Assembly (NCBI GenBank): GCA_964407405.1
Contig: CAYOVH010000002.1
Location: 1-64,000 of the forward strand
DNA length: 64,000 nt
Direction: 5' to 3'
Source of the DNA: JASLCR01 sp964407405
Lineage (GTDB): Bacteria; Patescibacteriota; Saccharimonadia; Saccharimonadales; Saccharimonadaceae
The position numbers were made by a program, and so were the translations under genes. Positions within the stretch are counted from its first letter, which is position 1, and each line of letters starts with the position of its first letter. This document shows, piece after piece, positions 8,315 through 15,172 of the stretch. The notes below the pieces were generated by a model, which ran no database searches, was not told where the DNA came from, and saw only the letters and a program-made list of their open reading frames with translations.

Positions 8315-8453
8315 GGATTTTGCTCGTACATTCTTTCAAAGAGCACTCTTTTTGGGAAACTTTCCGCTGGAAATTTTTCCAAGCGTTCGGCTGAAATCCT
8401 CGGGCACAGCTTCGGACTTCACAGTCTCTCTGAAAAAAGTACGAGCAAAATCC
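8315..8453. other. Long inverted-repeat structured element between adk-like gene and map
   Basis: A perfect 15-base inverted repeat (GGATTTTGCTCGTAC at 8315-8329 against 8439-8453) continues inward as an imperfect second stem of about 13 pairs (8331-8343 with 8425-8438). The interior can form at least one further hairpin (TTGGGAAA with TTTTCCAA). This fills the 185-base gap. It may be a small structured RNA, an mRNA leader for map, or a degenerate palindromic repeat. The 60-codon open frame across it (8298-8480) looks accidental. Confidence 0.6.
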
Positions 8454-8476
8454 TCTAGTAAGCCTGGAGCGAAGGC

Positions 8477-9238
8477 GTGAGCCAGCCGTCAAAAACACCA
8501 GCACAAATTGAAGCCATGCGCGAGGGTGGCGAAATCTTAGGCGGGATATTGCGTGATTTGAAGGCCTATGTATGCCCGGGTATGACCGGCCTTGAGGTCG
8601 ATAGTTGGGTGGCCAAGGAGATCATAGAGCGTGGCGCTACAGCGACGTACAAGACGGCGGAAGTCGGTTTTCCGAATGTGATTTGTATTTCAAAAAACGA
8701 TGAGATTGTTCATGGTGTACCAACCTCAGAACCATTTGAAAAAGGAGATATCGTCAGCTTCGACCTCGTGATTACGTACAAAGATATGAAAACCGACAGC
8801 GCATTCACAATGGTAATAGGAGAAGAGCTGAAGGGCGCAGTAAAACATCTCCTGAGCGCGACTGAACGCAGCCTCTATGCGGGGATTGATGCGATCAAAG
8901 GTGATGGCACGCGGATTGGTGATATTTCAGCTGCAGTAGAAAAGGTTCTGAAAGATGCAAATCTAGGAATTATACGTGAGCTAGTCGGACATGGCGTTGG
9001 GCAAGAGATGCACATGGCGCCAGAAGTGCCAAATTATGGCGTAGCGGGAACAGGTGGAGTGCTACACGTTGGTGATACGATCGCGATTGAACCGATGGCA
9101 ACGCTTGGTGGGGAGAGGATAGTCGCGAATCATCCTGACGGCTGGACGATTTCGACGCACGACGGTAGTATGAGCGCACATTTTGAACACACAGTGCTCA
9201 TTACCCAGACCGGTGCTGAAATTCTTACCTCTGTTTGA
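8477..9238 (+). CDS. map: Methionine aminopeptidase, type I
   Basis: Cleaves the initiator Met after deformylation. The 253-residue protein has the pita-bread metal site: NDEIVHGVP (conserved His), the Asp pair in SFDLVITYKDMKTDSAFT, GHGVGQEMHMAPEVPNYG (metal His), the IEPM Glu, and FEHTVLI near the end. There is no N-terminal extension, as in type Ia enzymes. The GTG start at 8477 follows GGAGCGAAGG. With def and fmt in the same window the whole N-terminal processing route is present. A large inverted repeat lies just upstream and may affect its expression. Confidence 0.95.
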   Translation: MSQPSKTPAQIEAMREGGEILGGILRDLKAYVCPGMTGLEVDSWVAKEIIERGATATYKTAEVGFPNVICISKNDEIVHGVPTSEPFEKGDIVSFDLVITYKDMKTDSAFTMVIGEELKGAVKHLLSATERSLYAGIDAIKGDGTRIGDISAAVEKVLKDANLGIIRELVGHGVGQEMHMAPEVPNYGVAGTGGVLHVGDTIAIEPMATLGGERIVANHPDGWTISTHDGSMSAHFEHTVLITQTGAEILTSV

Positions 9239-9273
9239 TACGTTAAGAACTAGGCATTTTTTTTCACAAGCGT

Positions 9274-9279
9274 TATACT
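9274..9279 (+). promoter_or_regulatory. ftsA promoter -10
   Basis: TATACT ends 7 bases before the ftsA ATG, placing the transcript start at or within a base of the start codon. No ribosome-binding site is possible. Confidence 0.65.
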
Positions 9280-9286
9280 AAAGCTC

Positions 9287-10543
9287 ATGCAGGAAAATTC
9301 TCGTTATGCAGTTGGGCTCGATATCGGTACGACAATGATTCGCTGTGTTGTCGGTCATGTTGATGCTACGACGGGCAGTTCAACGATTGTGGGTGTGGGA
9401 AAAATCAAAAACAGCGGCATGCGAAAAGGCGTGGTAGTAAATCTCACCGGGCCGGCGCATGCGATTGATGAGGCGCTTGGTGAGGCGGAGCGCATGAGCG
9501 GCTACCAAGTGGACGCGGCATCAGTTAGTATCAATGGCCAGCATGTATTGAGTACTAAGGCGGACGGTATGATAGCAGTTGGTGCGGCAGATCATGAGAT
9601 TGCCTCTGACGATCTTCATAGGCTGGAAGAGGTAGCAACAGTCGGTAAGGTGCCGGCAAATCGTGAGATTATCGAAATTGTACCGCATAGCTACCGCTTG
9701 GATGGCCAAGACAATATCAAAGAACCACTTGGTATGAGCGGTACACGGCTAGAGATTAATGCCAATGTGGTGTCAGTTTTGGCACCGCACCTCAATAATC
9801 TCCAAAAAACTGCCGAGATGGCCAAGGTCGATATTCATACGATCGTACCAAGTGTTGTGGCCGGGGCGAGGGCGGTGGTCAATGAGTCGCAGCTTGAAAA
9901 TGGTGTAGCAGTGATCGATATGGGTGGTGCGACCACGAGTGTGGCTGTTTTCGAGGAAGGTGATCTGCAGTATGTTGGCGTGATACCGATCGGCGGCAAC
10001 AACATCACCAATGATCTTGCGATTGGTCTAAAGACAGACCCTGAGGTAGCGGAGAAGGTGAAGTTGGCTAATGCTGTTGCTATGGGACGAGAGCACTCCG
10101 AGGGTGTGAGTATCAAACATGGTGATGAGATACATACGTTTAGTTCAAGTGAGATTGACGAGATCGTTGAAGCCCGACTCGAAGAAATTTTTGAGGCTGT
10201 TCATGCAGAGCTCAAGAAAGCCGGTCGGGCCGGACAACTGCCAAGCGGTGTTATCTTGGTCGGGGGTACGGCTAATATCAAGCAAATCGCCGAATATGCC
10301 AAAAAGCAGCTTGGCCTCGCTGCTCGTATTGGAAAGGCCGAAGGCTATGGTGGCGTGTCGGAAGATGCGGAAAAGCCAGAGTTTGCTGCAGCTATCGGGC
10401 TGATGTTGATTGATGTGGAGAGTGCTCAACCTTCGTCGCCAAAGGGCAGGTTTGGCGGTAAAAATACTAGCGGACAGGCAAAGGCTGGATTGCAGAAGGC
10501 CGGTGGCATCATGAGTCGTTTTCTCGGTCGATTTAAAGTGTAG
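9287..10543 (+). CDS. ftsA: Cell division protein FtsA
   Basis: Actin-like ATPase that ties FtsZ filaments to the membrane. The 418-residue protein starts with the phosphate-1 loop GLDIGTTMIRC, has the SHS2/1C region around residues 85-165, the phosphate-2 loop VIDMGGATTS and the adenosine loop LVGGTANI. The C-terminal GGIMSRFLGRFKV is an amphipathic membrane-targeting helix. Its start codon lies 7 bases after TATACT, so leaderless translation is predicted. It is followed by ftsZ with a separate promoter, the usual order. Confidence 0.95.
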   Translation: MQENSRYAVGLDIGTTMIRCVVGHVDATTGSSTIVGVGKIKNSGMRKGVVVNLTGPAHAIDEALGEAERMSGYQVDAASVSINGQHVLSTKADGMIAVGAADHEIASDDLHRLEEVATVGKVPANREIIEIVPHSYRLDGQDNIKEPLGMSGTRLEINANVVSVLAPHLNNLQKTAEMAKVDIHTIVPSVVAGARAVVNESQLENGVAVIDMGGATTSVAVFEEGDLQYVGVIPIGGNNITNDLAIGLKTDPEVAEKVKLANAVAMGREHSEGVSIKHGDEIHTFSSSEIDEIVEARLEEIFEAVHAELKKAGRAGQLPSGVILVGGTANIKQIAEYAKKQLGLAARIGKAEGYGGVSEDAEKPEFAAAIGLMLIDVESAQPSSPKGRFGGKNTSGQAKAGLQKAGGIMSRFLGRFKV

Positions 10544-10574
10544 TTCTGCCATATTTAATTTTTGTACTCAGGAG

Positions 10575-10583
10575 TGATATACT
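10575..10583 (+). promoter_or_regulatory. ftsZ promoter, extended -10
   Basis: TGA-TATACT gives a transcript start near 10590 and a leader of about 44 bases before the ATG at 10634. Confidence 0.6.
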
Positions 10584-10633
10584 GGAATGAGTAAAACTTT
10601 TATGAAGATAATTTGGGGGAAGCGAGAGCGTAT

Positions 10634-11833
10634 ATGCCTGAAGTAAAACCTAGCGAAATCCAGACTTTTGCCAGCATCAAAGTAGTTGGTGTGGGTGGTG
10701 CTGGCGGCTCAGCAGTTAATCGCATGAAAGATGCCGGCTTACACGGTGTGCAGTTCATTGCTATGAATACTGATGCGCAGGCACTTCATAATTCAAAAGC
10801 CGACGTAAAGATTCATCTCGGTAAAGATGCTACCGGTGGTCTTGGTGCCGGTGCCGATCCGGTAAAGGGAGAGGAAGCTGCAAATGAGAGCCGCGATGAT
10901 ATTCGGAGTGCTCTCGAAGGCGCGGACATGGTGTTTGTAACGATTGGTGCTGGTGGCGGCACGGGGTCAGGTGCGGGACATGTTGTCGCAGAAGTCGCAC
11001 GTGATCTTGGTATTTTGGTTGTTGGCGTCGCGACAAAGCCATTTAGCTTTGAAGGAGAAAAGCGCCGGCAGAATGCCGAGTGGGCAGTAGCACAGCTCGG
11101 CCGTCAAGTCGATACTTTGATCACTATCCCAAATGATCGTCTATTGCAGACGATTGATCGACGTACTCCGCTACTTGAGACATTCAAGATTGCAGATGAT
11201 GTGTTGCGTCAGGGCGTCCAAGGTATCTCTGAACTTATCACCGAACATGGGCTTATCAATCTCGACTTTGCTGACGTGAAAGCTATCATGAGCAATGCTG
11301 GCTCTGCATTGATGGGCATCGGTCGTGCAAGCGGTGAGGAGCGCGCTTCTCAAGCTGCCCAGCAAGCAATCGAATCACCGCTTATCGAAGTGTCAATTGA
11401 TGGCGCAAAGGGCGTGCTCTTCAATGTGACTGGCGGCTACGATATGAGCATGTCTGAGATTCAAGAGGCAGCCGAGATTATCACTTCTGCGGTTTCGCCA
11501 GATGCTAATATCATCTTTGGCGCGACACTCAAGCCTGAGATGGATGATGAGCTCGTAATCACCGTTATCGCGACTGGTTTTGATAGTGAATTCTTTGAGG
11601 AGCGGGCAGCCAGCCTTGAACAGCCAACAGGGATTCCTGCTACGCCATCCACTGAAGTTAAGGATGAAGAGATTGCGAGTGTAAATCTAGATCTTGACCA
11701 GGCAGCTGCTGCCGAGCATTTTGCTGATGACACTCCAACGGCTGATATCTGGAAAGAGCCAGAATCAAACGCTAATGATGAAGATGACACTCCGGCATTC
11801 CTGCGGCGACGCAAGAAGAAATCGAAAGAGTAG
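10634..11833 (+). CDS. ftsZ: Cell division protein FtsZ
   Basis: Tubulin-like GTPase that forms the division ring. The 399-residue product has GVGGAGGSAVNRM for nucleotide binding, the tubulin signature GAGGGTGSGAGH, the T7-loop region NLDFADVKAIM, and an acidic linker. It ends in the conserved tail peptide DTPAFLRRRKK, which binds FtsA and other partners. I start it at the ATG 10634 after a GGGGGA sequence; an in-frame TTG at 10613 would add seven residues unlike the family. It has its own extended -10 and ends 8 bases before nrdR. Confidence 0.95.
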   Translation: MPEVKPSEIQTFASIKVVGVGGAGGSAVNRMKDAGLHGVQFIAMNTDAQALHNSKADVKIHLGKDATGGLGAGADPVKGEEAANESRDDIRSALEGADMVFVTIGAGGGTGSGAGHVVAEVARDLGILVVGVATKPFSFEGEKRRQNAEWAVAQLGRQVDTLITIPNDRLLQTIDRRTPLLETFKIADDVLRQGVQGISELITEHGLINLDFADVKAIMSNAGSALMGIGRASGEERASQAAQQAIESPLIEVSIDGAKGVLFNVTGGYDMSMSEIQEAAEIITSAVSPDANIIFGATLKPEMDDELVITVIATGFDSEFFEERAASLEQPTGIPATPSTEVKDEEIASVNLDLDQAAAAEHFADDTPTADIWKEPESNANDEDDTPAFLRRRKKKSKE

Positions 11834-11841
11834 GCTGTACT

Positions 11842-12297
11842 GTGGCTAAACAGCTAAACATTGGCGATAGCCGAGTACTCGAATCCAGAGAGGTCGGTGA
11901 TGGCAAGACAATCCGTCGGCGTCGCGAAACCCCGGACGGTACGCGGTTTACGACGTATGAGCGTATTGAAAAACCAAATCTCGCAGTCATAAAAAAAGAT
12001 GGTGATCGCGAATTGTTTGACCGCGACAAACTAGCTGGTGCGATCAAACAATCAGTTGGTAAATTTTTCTCATCAGAGTTAGAGGTTGAGGAGATTGTCG
12101 ATAATGTCGAAGAAGCGATCTACGACAAAGGTGACAATGAGATTTTTTCAAAGCAGATCGGTGAGATTGTCCTAGATGAGTTGGCGCGTCGCAACCAAGT
12201 GGCATACGTGCGTTTTGCAAGTGTATTTCATGACTTTAAGACGCTTGATGATTTTGTGAAGATTCTCGCATCACGCTCTTCTGGGGGCACCTCATAG
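11842..12297 (+). CDS. nrdR: NrdR-like repressor lacking the zinc-ribbon cysteines
   Basis: NrdR represses ribonucleotide reductase genes, reading ATP/dATP through an ATP-cone domain and binding DNA through a zinc ribbon. This 151-residue homologue keeps the SRxxxxGKTIRRRRE...RFTTYERIE core and a full ATP-cone (from about residue 48, VIKKDGDRELFDRDKL). However, it has no Cys in the N-terminal region: the first CxxC is absent and the second is T-P-D-G. The reading frame upstream of the GTG at 11842 offers one Cys and no usable start, so a misplaced start does not explain the loss. It sits directly after ftsZ and is probably in the same transcript. DNA binding without zinc is uncertain. Confidence 0.85.
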   Translation: MAKQLNIGDSRVLESREVGDGKTIRRRRETPDGTRFTTYERIEKPNLAVIKKDGDRELFDRDKLAGAIKQSVGKFFSSELEVEEIVDNVEEAIYDKGDNEIFSKQIGEIVLDELARRNQVAYVRFASVFHDFKTLDDFVKILASRSSGGTS

Positions 12298-12298
12298 C

Positions 12299-12556
12299 AT
12301 GCGAGTCGTGGTGGTCTATCGGGAGGATAGCGAAGTTGCAACTGCTGTTGAGACATTCTTGCATGATTTTGAGCGTCAGACGGGTAGAACGCTTGATATT
12401 ATAAATCCTGATTCGCCAGACGGAGCTGATTTTTGTCGTGTATATGACATTGTAGAATATCCGACGATGCTAGCGCTATCTGATGACAACCAACTTCAGA
12501 CCAGTTGGAGAGGACTGCCACTGCCGACTATTAGCGAGGTAAGCTATTATGCGTAG
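12299..12556 (+). CDS. Small thioredoxin-fold protein without CxxC
   Basis: An 85-residue protein with a beta strand (RVVVVYRE), a helix (VATAVETFLHDFERQTG), a strand (LDIINPD), then a segment that reads like the cis-Pro half of thioredoxin (YDIVEYPTMLALSDDNQLQTSWRG). The EYPT cis-proline and the following strands are typical. The active-site CxxC at the first helix is absent and only one Cys remains. It overlaps the VKOR gene by 8 bases, so the two are probably made together. It may be a substrate-binding or structural partner of the VKOR system rather than a redox enzyme; this is inference. Confidence 0.7.
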   Translation: MRVVVVYREDSEVATAVETFLHDFERQTGRTLDIINPDSPDGADFCRVYDIVEYPTMLALSDDNQLQTSWRGLPLPTISEVSYYA

Positions 12557-13178
12557 GATCAGAGAGTTTTTCTTACATAGTGACAAAAAGCTTCGTGACA
12601 ATCGTTGGATTTTCACGAGCATGCTGGTCGGTTCGGTGCTTAGTTTGCTGGCGGCATTTGTGCTTAGCACTGAGGCAATTGAGCTTGCCAAGAATCCAAA
12701 TACCGATTTGCCGTGTAGTGTCAACGCAGTGATCAACTGCGCGACGGTAAATAATCATCCAACCGGGCATATCTTTGGTTTTCCGAATAGTTTTATCGGG
12801 ATGATGACCGAGCCAATTGTCATCACCGTGGCTATTGCCGGTTTGGCCGGCATAGCGTTTCCTCGCAAGTTTATGTTTGCAGCGCAAATTGGTTATACAT
12901 TAGGCTTTATCTTTGCGCTGGCACTGTTTTATATTAGCTTTGTTATCATTCAGGCACTGTGTCCATGGTGTCTACTTGTGACATTGACGACAATCCTGGT
13001 GTGGTTTGCCATTACCCGGTATAACATTCGTGAAAATAATCTCTATTTACCGAAAAAACTAGAGAAGTCTCTTCATGGTTTTATTGAGCGCGACTACGAC
13101 AAGCTGGCGATGTGGAGTCTGATCGTTATACTCGTAGTGGCTATACTGATCAAGTATGGCGACGGTCTCTTCGTATAA
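12549..13178 (+). CDS. Vitamin K epoxide reductase (VKOR) family membrane protein
   Basis: Membrane quinone-linked oxidoreductase that makes disulfides for exported proteins, replacing DsbB. The 209-residue protein has four or five membrane helices. It carries the loop Cys pair (C56 and C64 in PCSVNAVINCATV) and the quinone-site CPWC motif at residues 138-141 inside a helix. The Gly/Phe/Asn segment typical of the family sits between them (GHIFGFPNSFIG). Unlike many bacterial VKORs it has no fused thioredoxin domain; the small thioredoxin-fold gene overlapping its start may stand in for that part. A DoxX-like gene follows. Confidence 0.88.
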   Translation: MRRIREFFLHSDKKLRDNRWIFTSMLVGSVLSLLAAFVLSTEAIELAKNPNTDLPCSVNAVINCATVNNHPTGHIFGFPNSFIGMMTEPIVITVAIAGLAGIAFPRKFMFAAQIGYTLGFIFALALFYISFVIIQALCPWCLLVTLTTILVWFAITRYNIRENNLYLPKKLEKSLHGFIERDYDKLAMWSLIVILVVAILIKYGDGLFV

Positions 13179-13280
13179 GAAAGGTTCTACCCGGACACCT
13201 AAATTTTGATTTTCTGTTGCTTTTTTCAAGCACAAGCGTTACTGTAAGAGCATAAAACGTAGCGTTTAAGGAGGCGTGAG

Positions 13281-13787
13281 GTGGCAAAAAATCAACCAAC
13301 ATATAAACTGGCATGGCGCATGCTGGCAGTGACTCGAATCATGGTCGGATTGGTGTTTCTTTGGGCGTTTCTGGATAAATTGCTGGGGCTTGGTCTCTCG
13401 ACTGCGGCTGATAAAGCATGGATTGCAGGCGGCTCGCCAACAACCGGCTTTCTAAAGATGGGTGTTAATCCTGACAGCCCATTCGCTTCATTCTTTAATG
13501 GACTCGCAGGTATGGTGTGGGTTGACTGGCTATTTATGCTTGGCTTGCTTGGTATCGGACTAGCGCTGGTGCTTGGTATCGGATTGCGAGTTGCTGCAGC
13601 TACTGGCACTTTGCTGCTTGTCATGATGTGGGCAGCTGAGATACCGCTAAAGAATAACCCAGTCATAGACGAGCACTTGATATATGCGACAGTCATCATC
13701 ACGGCCGCTGCAGCTCGTCGGGAGTGGAGTTTGGTGCATTGGTGGATCAACCTTGATTCTGTCAAAAAGAACAAATGGCTGTGGTAG
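13281..13787 (+). CDS. DoxX-like integral membrane protein
   Basis: A 168-residue protein with four predicted membrane helices (about 12-35, 75-97, 100-122 and 130-148), resembling the DoxX/TQO-small family. The start pattern RIMVGLVFLWAFLDKLLGLG fits that family. Members are linked to redox or thiosulfate metabolism, but the role of this one is unknown. The GTG start is set by a strong AAGGAGG site 6 bases upstream. It lies after the VKOR gene with a gap of about 100 bases holding no clear terminator, so a shared role in envelope redox is possible. Confidence 0.75.
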   Translation: MAKNQPTYKLAWRMLAVTRIMVGLVFLWAFLDKLLGLGLSTAADKAWIAGGSPTTGFLKMGVNPDSPFASFFNGLAGMVWVDWLFMLGLLGIGLALVLGIGLRVAAATGTLLLVMMWAAEIPLKNNPVIDEHLIYATVIITAAAARREWSLVHWWINLDSVKKNKWLW

Positions 13788-13823
13788 GCAAGTAGCCGTC
13801 AGTCTTGAAGTCAGCATATAATC

Positions 13824-13832
13824 TGTTATACT
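13824..13832 (+). promoter_or_regulatory. Promoter of the T-box/ileS transcript, extended -10
   Basis: TGT-TATACT predicts a transcript start near 13839, at the 5' edge of the T-box leader. Confidence 0.65.
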
Positions 13833-13838
13833 AAAAAC

Positions 13839-14025
13839 AATCCGTTTGAGTGGTTATCAGCCACGAGGAGGAGGAAGAAAGGCTCTGATAGCTTAGTAGA
13901 CCCTCTCGCTCTCGACGCGTCAGATCGAATGAATTAAGTGCTAAGAATATCCTTTCTTGGAAACTGGATGGTACCGTCCGCGATAATAATCCCCGCGGAT
14001 TCCAGTGACCAGGAAGGGATTTTTG
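13839..14025 (+). promoter_or_regulatory. T-box riboswitch leader with intrinsic terminator (ileS operon)
   Basis: The T-box core TGGATGGTACCGTCCGCG (13965-13982) matches the conserved antiterminator sequence. The tRNA-acceptor-binding TGGT (13969-13972) would pair with an ACCA end, as in tRNA-Ile. A competing hairpin forms when CCTTTCTTGG (13951-13960), CTGG (13964-13967) and TCCGCG (13977-13982) pair with CGCGGA (13994-13999), CCAG (14002-14005) and CCAGGAAGGG (14009-14018); a T run follows. This is a transcriptional attenuator. Stem I includes TTATCA-GCC pairing with GGC-TC-TGATAG and an AGTA/GAA loop-E-like pair. Ile codons ATC (13924-13926) and ATT (13933-13935) lie on its 3' side and are specifier candidates. 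Uncharged tRNA-Ile should allow read-through into ileS. Confidence 0.87.
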
Positions 14026-14037
14026 TTTGGAGAAAAC

Positions 14038-14375
14038 ATGACAGCACAACCACTCTACGAGATTCGACCAGCAACTCTCAATGATGTTGAGACGATTCGA
14101 CGTATGCAGGCACAGTCATGGCGAGATACATATCGCAACGATAAACTCGGTGTGACAACGGAAAGTTGGCTGACGTCGGAGAAGCTTGAGCAGTCATGCG
14201 AGCATCTCGGGGCATGTTTTGCAAATCCAGCACATGCGACCTCGAAGTCGCAACGTACAACGAACGCGCCAAGGCGTTTTACCGAAAATGTGGCTTTGAG
14301 GATGCGGATGTGCTCGCTGAATTATTTAAAGATAAGATACCGATGATGCGAATGATGCGAAAGGCTTCGAAATAA
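14038..14375 (+). pseudogene. GNAT acetyltransferase remnant (internal deletion and frameshift)
   Basis: The first 56 or so residues from the ATG at 14038 read as a GNAT start (IRPATLNDVETIRRMQAQSW, ending near ANPAHAT). From 14241, in another frame, the GNAT end appears (LEVATYNERAKAFYRKCGFE, then a tail to TAA at 14373-14375). The middle, including the acetyl-CoA loop (R/Q-x-x-G-x-G/A), is missing. A normal member has about 160 residues; here about 100 are left in two frames. The ribosome-binding site is intact and the TAA overlaps the next ATG. It lies between the T-box and ileS, so it was once an operon member. Confidence 0.8.
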
Positions 14376-15172
14376 TGAATAGCGAAGATAAAAAAATCTA
14401 TCTAAAATTTGCAAAAGACCTCGCTCTTGAAGCCGGCGCGGTGATGCGCAAGTATTTCCTGCATACCGAACGCGAGTGGAAAGAGGATCAAACACCACTA
14501 ACCATCGTCGACACGACCATCAATCAGCTAGTCATCGATCGTATAGCCGAGCGATTCCCGGAGCATTCAGTATTGGGCGAGGAACAAAGTGCTATGAAAG
14601 ATAGTCGCTATACCTGGGTGTGTGACCCGGTCGATGGCACGATGCCATATTCACATGGATTGCCTATCTCGACATTTAGTCTGGCACTCTGCAACGATGG
14701 CGTGTCAATAGTCGGCGTGGTATATGATCCATTTATGGAGAGAATGTTTTGGGCGACAAAGGATGGCGGAGCGTATTGCAATGACAACAAGCTAGCTGTA
14801 CGTAATGGTGGACTCGAGAATGCGCTAGTAGACATCGCTGGATTTCCAAGCACAGTGCCCGTTGTTGACGTCGATAGTAGACTAATGAATGCAATTTTCG
14901 CAGAAGGAGCCAAGGTGACCTCGCTGTGGTCGGCCATTCTTCCAAGTTGTTTGGTTGCCGCAGGTGATTACACGGCCGTAATACTCAATGTGCCGTTTCC
15001 CCAAGACCCAGCTGCGATCAAGGTGATCGTTGAAGAAGCTGGCGGCAAGGTTACAGATCTGTACGGTAACGACCAGCGTTATGATCAGCCGACCAAGGGT
15101 TTTATCGCTAGTAATGGTGTAGTGCATGATGAACTGATCAAGATAATCACGGAGGAAAGCAATGAAGTTTAG
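14375..15172 (+). CDS. Inositol-monophosphatase family phosphatase
   Basis: A 265-residue soluble enzyme of the Mg/Li-sensitive phosphatase superfamily. The metal site is complete: LGEEQS (Glu pair), CDPVDGTMPYSHG (DPxDGT) and the later ALVDIAG and PAAIKVIVEEAGG (usual W/G-D-x-A-A replaced by QDPAA). Possible substrates are myo-inositol-1-phosphate, histidinol phosphate or PAPS; nothing here decides. It overlaps ileS by 11 bases, sharing the T-box-controlled transcript. A second, more divergent member of the superfamily lies at 38151-39119. Membership is firm, substrate is not. Confidence 0.87.
   Translation: MNSEDKKIYLKFAKDLALEAGAVMRKYFLHTEREWKEDQTPLTIVDTTINQLVIDRIAERFPEHSVLGEEQSAMKDSRYTWVCDPVDGTMPYSHGLPISTFSLALCNDGVSIVGVVYDPFMERMFWATKDGGAYCNDNKLAVRNGGLENALVDIAGFPSTVPVVDVDSRLMNAIFAEGAKVTSLWSAILPSCLVAAGDYTAVILNVPFPQDPAAIKVIVEEAGGKVTDLYGNDQRYDQPTKGFIASNGVVHDELIKIITEESNEV

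Noticed and set aside
8298..8480. 60-codon open frame between the adk-like gene and map
   Set aside because: It runs across both arms of a long inverted repeat, so its two ends are related by base pairing rather than by protein selection. It has no ribosome-binding site and no recognisable protein features.
10587..10645. Small ORF overlapping the ftsZ start (beginning ATGAGTAAAAC)
   Set aside because: Its ATG is only 3 bases after the -10 box, inside the predicted initiation bubble, and it overlaps ftsZ in another frame. I see no support for translation.
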